NCBI RefSeq assembly: GCF_003501885.1
Contig: NZ_QWFA01000036.1
Coordinates: 50,052-114,051, forward strand
Origin: Streptomyces globisporus
Lineage (GTDB): Bacteria; Actinomycetota; Actinomycetes; Streptomycetales; Streptomycetaceae
Reading direction: 5' to 3'
Length of the DNA stretch: 64,000 bases
Part shown: piece after piece, positions 1 through 8,952 of the stretch
Layout of the letters: each line of letters starts with the position of its first letter
How positions within the stretch are numbered: position 1 is the stretch's first letter
Program-made: the position numbers and the translations under genes
The notes under the pieces: model-generated
The model's input: only the letters and a program-made list of their open reading frames with translations
The model's database searches: none
What the model was told of the DNA's origin: nothing

Positions 1-213
1 GTCAACCGGGTCAAGAAGCACACCAAGGCCGGTCAGACGGCTCGCGGTTCGCAGACGGGTGGCATTGTGACCACCGAGGCTCCGATCCACGTCAGCAACG
101 TTCAGCTGGTCGTGGAGAAGGACGGCAACAAGGTTGTCACTCGCGTCGGCTACCGCTTTGACGACGAGGGCAACAAGATCCGCGTTGCCAAGCGGACCGG
201 TGAGGACATCTGA
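1..213 (+). CDS. rplX: 50S ribosomal protein L24, C-terminal part
   Basis: The window opens inside this gene, and only its last 70 codons are visible. The reading frame ends in GEDI and TGA, and that stop overlaps the ATG of rplE in a TGATG arrangement, so the two are translationally coupled. The visible part contains the GGIV...EAPIH..NVQLV strand region that follows the KOW domain in bacterial L24. L24 binds the 5' end of 23S rRNA and starts 50S assembly. Position before rplE is the standard spc-operon order, which supports the call. The N-terminal KOW motif lies outside the window. Confidence 0.95.
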   Translation, partial: VNRVKKHTKAGQTARGSQTGGIVTTEAPIHVSNVQLVVEKDGNKVVTRVGYRFDDEGNKIRVAKRTGEDI

Positions 214-770
214 TGACTGCCACCACTGCGCCGCGTCTCAAGACGCGCTACCGCGAGGAAATCGCCGGCAAGCTGCGTGAGGAGTTCTCGTACGAGAACG
301 TCATGCAGGTTCCCGGTCTGGTCAAGATCGTGGTCAACATGGGTGTGGGCGACGCCGCCCGCGACTCCAAGCTGATCGACGGGGCCGTTCGCGACCTCAC
401 CACGATCACCGGCCAGAAGCCGGCCGTCACGAAGGCCCGCAAGTCCATCGCGCAGTTCAAGCTGCGCGAGGGCCAGCCGATCGGCTGCCACGTCACCCTC
501 CGCGGTGACCGGATGTGGGAGTTCCTGGACCGTACGCTGTCGCTCGCGCTTCCGCGTATCCGTGACTTCCGTGGCCTGTCGCCGAAGCAGTTCGACGGCC
601 GTGGCAACTACACCTTCGGTCTCACGGAGCAGGTCATGTTCCACGAGATCGACCAGGACAAGATCGACCGGGTCCGGGGCATGGACATCACCGTGGTCAC
701 CACGGCGACCAACGACGACGAGGGTCGTGCCCTGCTTCGTCACCTCGGCTTCCCGTTCAAGGAGAACTGA
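213..770 (+). CDS. rplE: 50S ribosomal protein L5
   Basis: This 185-residue protein is the 5S-rRNA-binding L5 of the central protuberance of the large subunit. It has the family landmarks [15 protein letters not shown] near residue 35, the GQKP..T.A..SIA..KLREG stretch near 70, and the [20 protein letters not shown] block near 115-135. The length is normal for actinobacteria. The ATG overlaps the rplX stop by one base, and the next gene starts 2 bases after the stop, so this is a tightly packed operon. Nothing is unusual in it. Confidence 0.98.
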   Translation: MTATTAPRLKTRYREEIAGKLREEFSYENVMQVPGLVKIVVNMGVGDAARDSKLIDGAVRDLTTITGQKPAVTKARKSIAQFKLREGQPIGCHVTLRGDRMWEFLDRTLSLALPRIRDFRGLSPKQFDGRGNYTFGLTEQVMFHEIDQDKIDRVRGMDITVVTTATNDDEGRALLRHLGFPFKEN

Positions 771-772
771 CC

Positions 773-958
773 GTGGCGAAGAAGGCTCTGATCGCTAAGG
801 CCGCCCGTAAGCCGAAGTTCGGCGTCCGCGGGTACACCCGCTGCCAGCGCTGCGGCCGGCCCCACTCCGTCTACCGCAAGTTCGGCCTGTGCCGCGTGTG
901 CCTTCGTGAGATGGCTCACCGTGGCGAGCTGCCGGGCGTGACCAAGAGCTCCTGGTAA
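773..958 (+). CDS. rpsZ: 30S ribosomal protein S14, zinc-binding (type Z)
   Basis: This short 61-residue S14 carries the zinc ribbon cysteines C24, C27, C40 and C43 (CQRC...CRVC), so it is the C+ paralogue. The longer cysteine-free paralogue used under zinc starvation is not in this window. S14 sits in the head of the small subunit. A GTG start 2 bases after rplE fits the family N-terminus MAKKALI. Actinobacteria usually keep this C+ copy in the spc operon and place the C- copy under Zur control elsewhere; that second half is family knowledge. Confidence 0.97.
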   Translation: MAKKALIAKAARKPKFGVRGYTRCQRCGRPHSVYRKFGLCRVCLREMAHRGELPGVTKSSW

Positions 959-1182
959 CTCTCCTTCGCCCCCTGGGCGTTGGAAGTTCCCGGAGACTCT
1001 CGGTAAGCATCTGGTCGGCAGGAGCCCCACCTTTCATGCCGTAGGCTTGAAGGGTTGGGCGCCTGCCGCCCAAGACCGACTTACTACGCCGTAGGTCCCC
1101 GCACCGCACCCGTCCCGCCAGTGAGTGGGGAGAGGGATGGCGCATACAGGAAACCCCGGCGAGAGAGGCCGAAGGCCAATTC
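959..1182 (+). other. spacer inside the spc operon
   Basis: This 224-base gap is the longest break inside the ribosomal operon and holds no credible gene. GTAGG appears twice (near 1042 and 1090), and a purine-rich GAGAGAGGC leads into rpsH. I see no convincing terminator, so read-through from rplE-rpsZ into rpsH is the simplest view. An internal promoter cannot be excluded. Confidence 0.5.
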
Positions 1183-1581
1183 ATGACCATGACTGATCCC
1201 ATCGCAGACATGCTCACGCGTCTGCGTAACGCGAACTCGGCGTACCACGACTCCGTCGTGATGCCGCACAGCAAGATCAAGTCGCACATCGCGGAGATCC
1301 TCCAGCAGGAGGGCTTCATCACCGGCTGGAAGGTCGAGGACGCCGAGGTCGGCAAGAACCTCGTCCTGGAGCTGAAGTTCGGCCCGAACCGCGAGCGTTC
1401 GATTGCCGGCATCAAGCGCATCTCGAAGCCGGGTCTGCGTGTTTACGCAAAGTCCACCAACCTGCCGAAGGTCCTCGGTGGCCTGGGCGTGGCGATCATC
1501 TCCACGTCCCACGGTCTCCTGACCGGCCAGCAGGCAGGCAAGAAGGGCGTAGGTGGGGAAGTCCTCGCCTACGTCTGGTAG
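1183..1581 (+). CDS. rpsH: 30S ribosomal protein S8
   Basis: This 132-residue protein is S8, the primary binder of helix 21 of 16S rRNA in the small-subunit platform and the translational repressor of the spc operon in E. coli. It starts with the signature [16 protein letters not shown] and ends with the RNA-contacting [13 protein letters not shown]...GGEVLAYVW tail. Length and both termini are normal. It is followed 21 bases later by rplF. Whether S8 feedback operates here cannot be read from the sequence. Confidence 0.98.
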   Translation: MTMTDPIADMLTRLRNANSAYHDSVVMPHSKIKSHIAEILQQEGFITGWKVEDAEVGKNLVLELKFGPNRERSIAGIKRISKPGLRVYAKSTNLPKVLGGLGVAIISTSHGLLTGQQAGKKGVGGEVLAYVW

Positions 1582-1602
1582 TCGGGAAAGGAAGGAAAGC
1601 TC

Positions 1603-2142
1603 ATGTCGCGAATCGGCAAGCTCCCCATCCAGGTTCCCGCCGGTGTGGACGTCACCATCGATGGCCGTACGGTCGCGGTGAAGGGCCCCAAGGGTTCCCT
1701 CACGCACACCGTCGCCGCGCCGATCGAGGTCTCCAAGGGCGAGGACGGCGTTCTGAACGTCACCCGCCCGAACGACGAGCGTCAGAACAAGGCCCTCCAC
1801 GGCCTGTCCCGCACGCTGGTGGCGAACATGATCACCGGCGTGACCGCGGGTTACTCCAAGGCGCTCGAGATCAGCGGTGTCGGTTACCGCGTCCAGGCGA
1901 AGGGCTCCAACCTGGAGTTCGCCCTGGGCTACAGCCACCCGATCCTCATCGAGGCGCCGGAAGGCATCACCTTCAAGGTCGAGTCGCCCACGAAGCTCAG
2001 CGTCGAGGGCATCGACAAGCAGAAGGTCGGCGAGGTGGCCGCCAACATCCGCAAGCTGCGGAAGCCCGACCCGTACAAGGCCAAGGGCGTCAAGTACGCG
2101 GGCGAGGTCATCCGCCGCAAGGTCGGAAAGGCTGGTAAGTAG
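1603..2142 (+). CDS. rplF: 50S ribosomal protein L6
   Basis: This 179-residue L6 has the typical start [15 protein letters not shown] and two duplicated RNA-binding folds (about residues 1-80 and 90-175). It also has the GVGYR motif near 90 and the C-terminal [16 protein letters not shown] signature. It lies at the base of the P stalk near the factor-binding site. A good Shine-Dalgarno sequence (GGAAAGGAAGG) precedes the ATG. The stop is 2 bases before rplR. Confidence 0.98.
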   Translation: MSRIGKLPIQVPAGVDVTIDGRTVAVKGPKGSLTHTVAAPIEVSKGEDGVLNVTRPNDERQNKALHGLSRTLVANMITGVTAGYSKALEISGVGYRVQAKGSNLEFALGYSHPILIEAPEGITFKVESPTKLSVEGIDKQKVGEVAANIRKLRKPDPYKAKGVKYAGEVIRRKVGKAGK

Positions 2143-2144
2143 CC

Positions 2145-2528
2145 ATGGCATACGGTGTGAAGATCGCCAAGGGCGACGCGTACAAGCGCGCTGCTCGCAA
2201 GCGGCGCCACATCCGCGTCCGCAAGCACATCTCCGGTTCGCCGGAGCGTCCCCGCTTGGTCGTGACGCGTTCCAACCGCCACATCGTGGCCCAGATCATC
2301 GACGACATCGCGGGCCACACGCTCGCGTCGGCGTCGACCCTGGACACCTCGGTCCGTGGTGGCGAGGGCGACAAGAGCGCCCAGGCCAAGCAGGTCGGCG
2401 CCCTGGTCGCCGAGCGTGCCAAGGCTGCAGGCGTCGAGGCCGTCGTGTTTGACCGCGGTGGTAACCAGTACGCCGGGCGGATTGCCGCTCTGGCTGACGC
2501 CGCCCGTGAAGCCGGGCTGAAGTTCTAA
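2145..2528 (+). CDS. rplR: 50S ribosomal protein L18
   Basis: This 127-residue L18 carries 5S rRNA into the central protuberance together with L5. It has the basic N-terminus ([18 protein letters not shown]), the RPRLVV.RSNRHI..QIIDD core and the C-terminal [27 protein letters not shown] signature. Length is ordinary for actinobacteria. The gene follows rplF by 2 bases and is followed by a 47-base gap to rpsE. Confidence 0.98.
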   Translation: MAYGVKIAKGDAYKRAARKRRHIRVRKHISGSPERPRLVVTRSNRHIVAQIIDDIAGHTLASASTLDTSVRGGEGDKSAQAKQVGALVAERAKAAGVEAVVFDRGGNQYAGRIAALADAAREAGLKF

Positions 2529-2575
2529 GCCCCGGTTCCTACGCACAGCGGACGTAACAGAGAGAGGTAATTCCC

Positions 2576-3181
2576 ATGGCTGGACCCCAGCGCCGCGGCA
2601 GCGGTGCCGGTGGCGGCGAGCGGCGGGACCGGAAGGGCCGTGACGGTGGCGCCAGCGCCGCCGAGAAGACCGCGTACGTCGAGCGCGTCGTCGCGATCAA
2701 CCGCGTCGCCAAGGTTGTGAAGGGTGGTCGTCGCTTCAGCTTTACCGCGCTGGTCGTGGTGGGCGACGGTGACGGCACGGTCGGTGTCGGATACGGCAAG
2801 GCCAAGGAAGTTCCCGCGGCCATCGCCAAGGGTGTCGAAGAGGCCAAGAAGAACTTCTTCAAGGTCCCCCGCATCCAGGGCACCATCCCTCACCCGATCA
2901 CGGGCGAGAAGGCAGCGGGCGTCGTCCTGCTCAAGCCGGCTTCCCCCGGTACCGGTGTTATCGCCGGTGGCCCGGTGCGTGCCGTGCTCGAGTGCGCCGG
3001 CGTTCACGACATCCTGTCGAAGTCGCTTGGCTCGTCCAACGCGATCAACATTGTGCACGCGACCGTGGAGGCCCTGAAGGGCCTGCAGCGTCCCGAGGAG
3101 ATCGCGGCCCGCCGCGGTCTGCCCCTCGAGGACGTCGCCCCCGCGGCTCTGCTTCGTGCGCGTGCGGGAGCGGGTGCGTAA
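2576..3181 (+). CDS. rpsE: 30S ribosomal protein S5
   Basis: This 201-residue S5 is involved in decoding fidelity and mRNA unwinding at the entry tunnel. The S5 N-terminal double-stranded-RNA-binding-like domain runs from [19 protein letters not shown] to EEAKKNFF, and the C-terminal domain holds GAGVRAV-type and KSLGS.NA.N sequence. A Gly/Arg-rich extension of about 35 residues precedes it, as is common in actinobacteria. A strong AGAGAGGTAA ribosome site precedes the ATG. The TAA overlaps the rpmD ATG by one base. Confidence 0.98.
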   Translation: MAGPQRRGSGAGGGERRDRKGRDGGASAAEKTAYVERVVAINRVAKVVKGGRRFSFTALVVVGDGDGTVGVGYGKAKEVPAAIAKGVEEAKKNFFKVPRIQGTIPHPITGEKAAGVVLLKPASPGTGVIAGGPVRAVLECAGVHDILSKSLGSSNAINIVHATVEALKGLQRPEEIAARRGLPLEDVAPAALLRARAGAGA

Positions 3182-3363
3182 TGGCTCGCCTCAAGATCAC
3201 GCAGACGAAGTCGTACATCGGCAGCAAGCAGAACCACCGCGACACCCTGCGTTCGCTCGGGCTCAAGCGCCTGAACGACTCGGTTGTCAAGGAGGACCGC
3301 CCCGAGTTCCGCGGAATGGTGCAGACCGTCCGCCACCTCGTGACGGTTGAGGAGGTTGACTGA
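3181..3363 (+). CDS. rpmD: 50S ribosomal protein L30
   Basis: This 60-residue L30 has the family core [23 protein letters not shown] and [11 protein letters not shown]...VRHLV. The start ATG overlaps the final base of the rpsE stop, and the stop is one base before the rplO ATG. L30 is a small surface protein of the 50S subunit that actinobacteria retain. The longer upstream reading in this frame is an out-of-frame part of rpsE and not coding. Confidence 0.97.
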   Translation: MARLKITQTKSYIGSKQNHRDTLRSLGLKRLNDSVVKEDRPEFRGMVQTVRHLVTVEEVD

Positions 3364-3364
3364 C

Positions 3365-3820
3365 ATGGCGGAGAACAGCCCGCTGAAGGCCCACAACCTC
3401 CGGCCTGCCCCGGGCGCCAAGACCGCCAAGACCCGTGTGGGTCGTGGTGAGGCGTCCAAGGGTAAGACCGCAGGCCGTGGTACCAAGGGTACGAAGGCCC
3501 GTTACCAGGTTCCGGAGCGCTTCGAGGGTGGCCAGATGCCCCTCCACATGCGTCTCCCGAAGCTCAAGGGCTTCAAGAACCCGTTCCGCACGGAGTACCA
3601 GGTCGTGAACCTGGACAAGCTCGCGACGCTCTACCCCGAGGGTGGAGAGGTCACGGTGGCCGACCTGGTCGCCAAGGGTGCCGTGCGCAACAACCACCTC
3701 GTCAAGGTCCTCGGACAGGGCGAGATCTCCGTGGCGCTGCAGGTTTCGGTTGACGCCGTCTCCGGCTCCGCCAAGGAGAAGATCACCGCCGCCGGCGGTA
3801 CGGTCACCGAGCTCGTCTGA
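3365..3820 (+). CDS. rplO: 50S ribosomal protein L15
   Basis: This 151-residue L15 has the Gly/Arg/Lys-rich N-terminus ([17 protein letters not shown], TKGTKAR), [18 protein letters not shown] near residue 60 and the C-terminal domain [14 protein letters not shown] start it at ATG 3365, one base after the rpmD stop, because [17 protein letters not shown] is the conserved N-terminus; an upstream in-frame start lies inside rpmD. It is the last gene before a strong terminator, so it closes this transcription unit. Confidence 0.98.
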   Translation: MAENSPLKAHNLRPAPGAKTAKTRVGRGEASKGKTAGRGTKGTKARYQVPERFEGGQMPLHMRLPKLKGFKNPFRTEYQVVNLDKLATLYPEGGEVTVADLVAKGAVRNNHLVKVLGQGEISVALQVSVDAVSGSAKEKITAAGGTVTELV

Positions 3821-3837
3821 GCCGCGGGACAGAACTG

Positions 3838-3882
3838 AGCCTGGCCGGCTGCCTCCTCGGAGGTGGCCGGCCAGGCTTTTTT
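3838..3882 (+). terminator. strong intrinsic terminator after rplO
   Basis: A perfect 12-bp stem (AGCCTGGCCGGC at 3838-3849, GCCGGCCAGGCT at 3866-3877) encloses a 16-base loop that can itself pair, and six T residues follow. It lies 17 bases past the rplO stop. It separates the ribosomal unit from secY. Confidence 0.92.
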
Positions 3883-4212
3883 CGTGCCCGAGACCATTTC
3901 GGTGCGATATACGGGAACCGTAAAGGCTCGGGAAAGGTTGAACGGGTGTCCACCGCACCGGCGGTGGGGGAGCGGAGGGGCGTTCACGTCCCAAATGGTG
4001 TGGCTTGGCCGGTCTTTCGCGGCGCGGGCCGGGAGGCGGGCCGTGCAGCGGTGTGCGGTGCGTGTTTCCTGCTCAGTCCCGGGCCGGGTAGGGTAGCGCC
4101 GTTCATCTTTTGTGGCCTCCTTACGATGTAGGGCTGCCTTGTATCCGATCCCATCCAGTCCCATCCAGACCCGTCGCCTCTGACGCATAGCGCGGGGGTC
4201 GCAGGAGGCACC
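3883..4212 (+). promoter_or_regulatory. secY upstream region
   Basis: This stretch between the rplO terminator and secY has no credible gene. It must hold the secY-adk promoter, because the terminator upstream is strong. A TAGGGT at 4089 could be a -10 element, but its -35 (TTTCCT) is poor, so the exact promoter is not assigned. A clear AGGAGG at 4203-4208 precedes the GTG start. Confidence 0.5.
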
Positions 4213-5526
4213 GTGTTCACCGCGTTCGCCCGAGCGTTCAAGACGCCCGACCTGCGCAAGAAGCTGCTCTTCACGCTCGGCATCATCGTGATCTACCGGC
4301 TCGGGGCGCACATCCCGGCCCCCGGCGTCGACTACACGAAGGTGCAGCAGTGCATCGACCAGGCCGACTCGGGTGGTCTCCTCGGTCTGATGCAGATGTT
4401 CAGCGGTGGCGCCCTGCTGCAGATCACCATCTTCGCGCTCGGCATCATGCCGTACATCACGGCCAGCATCATTCTGCAGCTGCTGACCGTCGTGATCCCG
4501 CGCCTGGAAGCCCTGAAGAAGGAGGGGCAGTCCGGCACGGCGAAGATCACGCAGTACACGCGTTATCTGACGGTCGCGCTGGCCGTCCTCCAGGGCACCG
4601 GCCTCGTCGCCACCGCCCGCAGCGGCGCGCTCTTCCAGAACTGCACCGTGGGCGACCAGATCGTCGCGGACAAGTCGGTCTTCACCACGATCATCATGGT
4701 CATCACGATGACCGCGGGCACGGCCGCCGTCATGTGGCTCGGTGAGCTGATCACCGACCGGGGCATCGGCAACGGCATGTCGATCCTCATGTTCATCTCG
4801 ATCGCCGCCACGTTCCCCGGCGCCCTGTGGGCCATCAAGGAGAGCGGCAAGCTGGCCGACGGCTGGATCGAGTTCGGCACCGTCATCCTCATCGGCTTCG
4901 TGATGGTCGGCCTCGTCGTCTTCGTCGAGCAGGCCCAGCGCCGCATCCCGGTGCAGTACGCGAAGCGCATGATCGGACGCCGTTCCTACGGCGGTACGTC
5001 CACGTACATCCCGCTGAAGGTGAACCAGGCGGGTGTGATTCCCGTCATCTTCGCCTCGTCGCTGCTCTACATCCCGGCGTTGATCGTCCAGTTCTCCGGC
5101 TCCAACGCGGGCTGGGCGACCTGGATCACGGACAACTTCGTGGAGCAGAACGAGCCGTACTACATGGTGGCGTACTTCCTGCTGATCGTCTTCTTCGCGT
5201 TCTTCTATGTGGCCATCTCGTTCAACCCCGACGAGGTCGCCGACAACATGAAGAAGTATGGTGGCTTCATCCCGGGTATCCGCGCAGGTCGTCCTACTGC
5301 CGAATACCTGAGCTACGTGCTCAACCGGATCACTTGGCCAGGCTCGCTGTACCTGGCCCTGATCGCTCTTGTGCCGACGATGGCGTTGGCGGGCTTCGGC
5401 GGTGCGAACGCGAACTTCCCGTTCGGCGGGACGAGCATCCTCATCATCGTGGGTGTGGGTCTGGAAACCGTGAAGCAGATCGAGAGTCAGCTCCAGCAGC
5501 GCAATTACGAAGGGTTCCTCCGCTGA
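4213..5526 (+). CDS. secY: preprotein translocase subunit SecY
   Basis: SecY is the channel of the Sec translocon in the cytoplasmic membrane. The 437-residue protein has the expected ten hydrophobic segments, GIMPYITASII near residue 80, the cytosolic loop with AQRRIPVQYAKR near 240, and NRITWPGSLYLA near 380. The start is GTG with AGGAGG 5 bases upstream. The stop TGA shares a base with the adk ATG, so the two genes are translationally coupled as in other Gram-positive genomes. Nothing is missing. Confidence 0.98.
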   Translation: MFTAFARAFKTPDLRKKLLFTLGIIVIYRLGAHIPAPGVDYTKVQQCIDQADSGGLLGLMQMFSGGALLQITIFALGIMPYITASIILQLLTVVIPRLEALKKEGQSGTAKITQYTRYLTVALAVLQGTGLVATARSGALFQNCTVGDQIVADKSVFTTIIMVITMTAGTAAVMWLGELITDRGIGNGMSILMFISIAATFPGALWAIKESGKLADGWIEFGTVILIGFVMVGLVVFVEQAQRRIPVQYAKRMIGRRSYGGTSTYIPLKVNQAGVIPVIFASSLLYIPALIVQFSGSNAGWATWITDNFVEQNEPYYMVAYFLLIVFFAFFYVAISFNPDEVADNMKKYGGFIPGIRAGRPTAEYLSYVLNRITWPGSLYLALIALVPTMALAGFGGANANFPFGGTSILIIVGVGLETVKQIESQLQQRNYEGFLR

Positions 5527-6185
5527 TGCGCATCGTCCTCGTCGGGCCTCCGGGTGCCGGCAAGGGAACGCAGGCTGCGTACCTTGCCCAAAACCTGTCG
5601 ATTCCGCACATCTCCACGGGTGACCTCTTCCGCGCCAACATGAGCCAGGGCACCGACCTTGGCAAGCAGGCCCGCGCCTACATCGACGCGGGTCAGCTGG
5701 TGCCGGACGAAGTCACCATCGGGATGGCCAAGGACCGCATGTCCCAGTCGGACGCCGTGAACGGCTTCCTGCTGGACGGCTTCCCGCGGAACGTGGGCCA
5801 GGCCGAAGCCCTTGACGTGATGCTCAAGGACGAGGGCGTGAAGCTCGACGCGGTTCTCGACCTCGAGGTTCCCGAGGACGAGGTCGTGAAGCGGATCGCG
5901 GGTCGCCGCGTCTGCCGCAAGGACAGTTCGCACGTCTTCCACCTGTCGTACAGCCCGCCGAAGACCGAGGGCGTCTGCGACGTCTGCGGCGGCGAGCTGT
6001 ACCAGCGCCACGACGACAGCGAGGAGACGGTCCGTACCCGGCTGGAGGTCTACCACACGCAGACCGAGCCGATCATCGACTACTACCGGGCCCAGGACCT
6101 GGTGGTGACCATCTCGGCGCTCGGCGAGGTCGCGGACGTGACCGCCCGTGCCATGGACGCGCTGAAGCCCGCCGACAAGGGCTGA
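5526..6185 (+). CDS. adk: adenylate kinase
   Basis: The enzyme interconverts ATP + AMP and 2 ADP. The 219-residue protein has the P-loop GPPGAGKGT (residues 7-15), the AMP-site STGD.FR and DGFPR motifs, and a long LID (about 122-160). In the LID, C130, C151 and C154 are present, but the fourth position of the usual Cys4 zinc site is D133. The site would be CysAspCysCys if it binds metal. The gene overlaps secY by one base, so it is co-expressed with the translocon gene. The start is fixed by MRIVLVGPPGAGKG. Confidence 0.98.
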   Translation: MRIVLVGPPGAGKGTQAAYLAQNLSIPHISTGDLFRANMSQGTDLGKQARAYIDAGQLVPDEVTIGMAKDRMSQSDAVNGFLLDGFPRNVGQAEALDVMLKDEGVKLDAVLDLEVPEDEVVKRIAGRRVCRKDSSHVFHLSYSPPKTEGVCDVCGGELYQRHDDSEETVRTRLEVYHTQTEPIIDYYRAQDLVVTISALGEVADVTARAMDALKPADKG

Positions 6186-6215
6186 GCGTCACCCCGTATC
6201 ACCCGCTGTGCAAGC

Positions 6216-6245
6216 CGGCCGCGGCGCCTCTGGGCGCCGCGGCCG
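6216..6245 (+). terminator. hairpin between adk and map
   Basis: A perfect 13-bp GC stem (6216-6228 with 6233-6245) closes a 4-base loop 30 bases after the adk stop. No T run follows, which is common for Streptomyces terminators. It could terminate secY-adk transcripts or attenuate read-through into map. Confidence 0.65.
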
Positions 6246-6316
6246 ACTGCTTGCCCCCGTATCGTTGAACACGCCGAGCCGTACCCGTCACCGTCGATGC
6301 AGAGAGGCGCCGAGCA

Positions 6317-7153
6317 ATGGTGCAGATCAAGACCCCCGAGCAGATCGCGAAGATGCGCGAGGCGGGCCTGGTGGTCGCTGCCATTCACGCCGCCACCCGT
6401 GAGGCGGCCGTCCCCGGGGCCACCACGCACGACCTGGACCAGGTCGCCCGCAAGGTGATCGCCGACCACGGCGCGAAGTCGAACTTCCTCGGGTACGGCG
6501 GGTTCCCCGCGACCATCTGCACCTCGGTCAACGAGGTCGTCGTCCACGGCATCCCGGACGAGAAGACGGTCCTGAAGGACGGCGACATCATCTCCATCGA
6601 CGCCGGCGCGATCGTGGACGGCTGGCACGGTGACGCGGCCTACACCGCCTTCGTGGGTACCGGTCACGCTCCGGAGCTGGTCGAGCTCTCCCGGGTGACC
6701 GAGGAGTCGATGTGGGCCGGGATCGCCGCGATGAAGGTGAACAACCGGCTCGTCGACATCTCCCGGGCCATCGAGACCTACATCCGCCGCCAGCCCCGCC
6801 CGGCGACCGGGAAGTACGGGATCATCGAGGACTTCGGCGGCCACGGCATCGGCACCGAGATGCACATGGACCCGCATCTGCTGAACTACGTCTCCCGCAA
6901 GCGCGGCAAGGGCATCAAGCTGGTCCCCGGCGTCTGCCTGGCGATCGAGCCCATGGTCTCGCTCGGCACGGCGCGGACGGAGACCCTCGCCGACGACTGG
7001 ACGGTCATCACGACGGACGGCACCTGGTCCTCGCACTGGGAGCACTCCATCGCGCTGACCGAACAGGGCCCGCTGGTCCTGACCGCCCCGGACTGCGGCA
7101 AGGCGAGGCTCGCGCAGTACGGGATCGAGGCGGCGCCCGACCCCCTGGGCTGA
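6317..7153 (+). CDS. map: methionine aminopeptidase type I
   Basis: The enzyme removes the initiator Met from nascent proteins. The 278-residue sequence shows all five dinuclear-metal ligands: D95 (SIDAG), D106 (HGDAA), H176 (GGHGIG), E211 (AIEPM) and E242 (WEHS). It also has the substrate-contacting H78 (VVHGIP). There is no N-terminal zinc-finger extension. A GAGAGGCG sequence precedes the ATG. It sits between adk and infA, the usual actinobacterial order, and probably has its own promoter because a hairpin separates it from adk. Confidence 0.97.
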   Translation: MVQIKTPEQIAKMREAGLVVAAIHAATREAAVPGATTHDLDQVARKVIADHGAKSNFLGYGGFPATICTSVNEVVVHGIPDEKTVLKDGDIISIDAGAIVDGWHGDAAYTAFVGTGHAPELVELSRVTEESMWAGIAAMKVNNRLVDISRAIETYIRRQPRPATGKYGIIEDFGGHGIGTEMHMDPHLLNYVSRKRGKGIKLVPGVCLAIEPMVSLGTARTETLADDWTVITTDGTWSSHWEHSIALTEQGPLVLTAPDCGKARLAQYGIEAAPDPLG

Positions 7154-7335
7154 CGCAACCCTTCCGGCAGGTCTAAGGATCACCGGGAGTGGGCAAACTT
7201 GACGGATTCGTCTTTTGGGGTCCGCTGACGTAGACTGACTCGTCGGCTCTGGTGCATCCGTGTGTCCACATGCAATCGCATGGCGGGTACCGGATGGCGG
7301 GAGCCGATCAAGGTAGCCGATTCGAAAGGCGAAGC

Positions 7336-7557
7336 GTGGCCAAGAAGCAAGGTGCCATCGAGATTGAGGGCACCGTGATCGAGTCCCTCCCGAACGCAAT
7401 GTTCAAGGTGGAGCTCCAGAACGGTCACAAGGTCCTGGCGCACATCAGCGGCAAGATGCGGATGCACTACATCCGTATCCTCCCCGATGACCGGGTTGTG
7501 GTGGAGCTCTCTCCGTACGACCTGACGCGTGGCCGGATCGTCTACCGCTACAAGTAG
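7336..7557 (+). CDS. infA: translation initiation factor IF-1
   Basis: This 73-residue single-OB-fold factor blocks the A site during initiation. It has the canonical body [20 protein letters not shown] through GRIVYRYK. I start it at GTG 7336, preceded by AAAGGCGAA, because the family begins MAKKXGAIE; the longer in-frame reading from 7252 is untranslated leader. That leader (7154-7335) contains TAGACT at 7231, a plausible -10 element, though no good -35 is at the right spacing. It heads the alpha-operon cluster infA-rpmJ-rpsM-rpsK-rpoA-rplQ. Confidence 0.97.
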   Translation: MAKKQGAIEIEGTVIESLPNAMFKVELQNGHKVLAHISGKMRMHYIRILPDDRVVVELSPYDLTRGRIVYRYK

Positions 7558-7616
7558 ATCTTGCCCCCACCCCGTTTCGGCGGGTGATGGCACTGACCCG
7601 GAGAACCTGACATCCC

Positions 7617-7730
7617 ATGAAGGTCAAGCCGAGCGTCAAGAAGATCTGCGACAAGTGCAAGGTGATCCGCCGTCACGGTCGGGTCATGGTCATCTGCGAC
7701 AACCTGCGCCACAAGCAGCGCCAGGGCTGA
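7617..7730 (+). CDS. rpmJ: 50S ribosomal protein L36, zinc-binding
   Basis: This 37-codon gene starts at ATG 7617 and encodes [20 protein letters not shown] followed by [17 protein letters not shown]. It carries the zinc ligands C11, C14, C27 and H32, so it is the C+ form of L36. It sits between infA and rpsM in the expected order. Size and termini match the family exactly. Confidence 0.97.
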   Translation: MKVKPSVKKICDKCKVIRRHGRVMVICDNLRHKQRQG

Positions 7731-7924
7731 CGCACGACCGCCTGCATCTCGCAGTTCTTCGCGCGACGCACGTAATACGTACATACGCAGTACCCGTCCA
7801 AGCCACGGCTGACGACACCTCCGGCGGGGGCCGGGGACCCGGACGTACCACTGCTCCTCGTGAGCGGTCGGCGGTCGGGAGTGGAACTGCGGAAGACCCC
7901 CGATCTAACAACTGGAGCCATTGA

Positions 7925-8305
7925 ATGGCACGCGTTTCAGGTGTTGACATCCCGCGCGAAAAGCGCGTGGAGGTTGCCCTCACCTACGTCTTCGGTATCG
8001 GGCGCACCCGGTCCAAGGAGATCCTCGCCGCCACCGGCGTGAACCCGAACACCCGCGTTCGCGACCTGGCCGAGGAAGACCTCGTCAAGATCCGCGAGCA
8101 CGTGGACGCCAACCTCCGCACCGAGGGTGACCTCCGCCGCGAGGTCCAGGCGAACATCCGCCGCAAGGTCGAGATCGGCTGCTACCAGGGCATCCGCCAC
8201 CGTCGTGGCCTGCCCGTCCACGGTCAGCGCACCAGCACGAACGCGCGTACCCGCAAGGGCCCGCGTCGCGCCATCGCCGGTAAGAAGAAGCCGGGCAAGA
8301 AGTAG
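7925..8305 (+). CDS. rpsM: 30S ribosomal protein S13
   Basis: S13 lies in the head of the small subunit and contacts the P-site tRNA and bridges to L5. The 126-residue protein has the start [20 protein letters not shown], the helix-hairpin-helix region [13 protein letters not shown], and the [20 protein letters not shown]-terminal rRNA-binding signature. The basic tail KKKPGKK is normal. A 194-base gap separates it from rpmJ, and I see no gene or clear regulatory site in that gap. Confidence 0.98.
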   Translation: MARVSGVDIPREKRVEVALTYVFGIGRTRSKEILAATGVNPNTRVRDLAEEDLVKIREHVDANLRTEGDLRREVQANIRRKVEIGCYQGIRHRRGLPVHGQRTSTNARTRKGPRRAIAGKKKPGKK

Positions 8306-8410
8306 TCCTCAGCGGACGCACTGCGGACCTCCGGTTCTCCCGGGACCCGCAGCAACCAGCGGTCTTCGCTGTAGGACCGATCACCTCCCCTCTCCATCTG
8401 GAGTCAAGAC

Positions 8411-8815
8411 ATGCCCCCCAAGGGTCGTCAGGGCGCAGCCAAGAAGGTGCGTCGCAAGGAAAAGAAGAACGTCGCTCACGGCCACGCGCACATCAAGAGC
8501 ACGTTCAACAACACCATCGTCTCGATCACGGACCCCTCGGGCAACGTGATCTCCTGGGCCTCCGCCGGCCACGTCGGCTTCAAGGGCTCGCGCAAGTCCA
8601 CCCCCTTCGCCGCGCAGATGGCCGCCGAGTCGGCCGCCCGCCGCGCGCAGGAGCACGGCATGCGCAAGGTCGACGTCTTCGTCAAGGGTCCCGGCTCCGG
8701 CCGTGAGACCGCGATCCGCTCGCTCCAGGCCACCGGCCTGGAGGTCGGTTCGATCCAGGACGTCACCCCGACGCCGCACAACGGCTGCCGTCCGCCGAAG
8801 CGTCGTCGCGTCTGA
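8411..8815 (+). CDS. rpsK: 30S ribosomal protein S11
   Basis: S11 lies on the small-subunit platform near the E site. The 134-residue protein has [15 protein letters not shown] near residue 28, the [14 protein letters not shown] block, GPGSGRE, and the terminal signature [18 protein letters not shown]. It follows rpsM by 105 bases and is separated from rpoA by a hairpin and a likely promoter, so rpoA may be expressed partly independently. Confidence 0.98.
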   Translation: MPPKGRQGAAKKVRRKEKKNVAHGHAHIKSTFNNTIVSITDPSGNVISWASAGHVGFKGSRKSTPFAAQMAAESAARRAQEHGMRKVDVFVKGPGSGRETAIRSLQATGLEVGSIQDVTPTPHNGCRPPKRRRV

Positions 8816-8859
8816 CCCGCTACGGCCGGTGACGGCCGTGCGTCAGTAGCGCCGGGTCC

Positions 8860-8891
8860 GGGCGGTACACCTCTTACGGGGCGTACCGCCC
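8860..8891 (+). terminator. hairpin before the rpoA promoter
   Basis: A perfect 9-bp stem (GGGCGGTAC at 8860-8868 with GTACCGCCC at 8883-8891) closes a 14-base loop. It lies after rpsK and just upstream of a promoter-like sequence. It may partly terminate the rpsM-rpsK message. Confidence 0.4.
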
Positions 8892-8897
8892 GTACCC

Positions 8898-8927
8898 TTG
8901 TTACATCTGTCGGGCATCAAATAGTGG
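8898..8927 (+). promoter_or_regulatory. possible rpoA promoter
   Basis: TTGTTA (8898-8903), an 18-base spacer and TAGTGG (8922-8927) lie 25 bases before the rpoA start. The -10 match is weak. A separate promoter before rpoA is known in streptomycetes, which makes this position plausible. Confidence 0.35.
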
Positions 8928-8952
8928 GTGCCCACGACTGAAGGATCACCGC

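Noticed and set aside
7252..7335. N-terminal extension of infA
   Set aside because: Conserved IF-1 begins at MAKKQGAIE (GTG 7336) with its own ribosome site.
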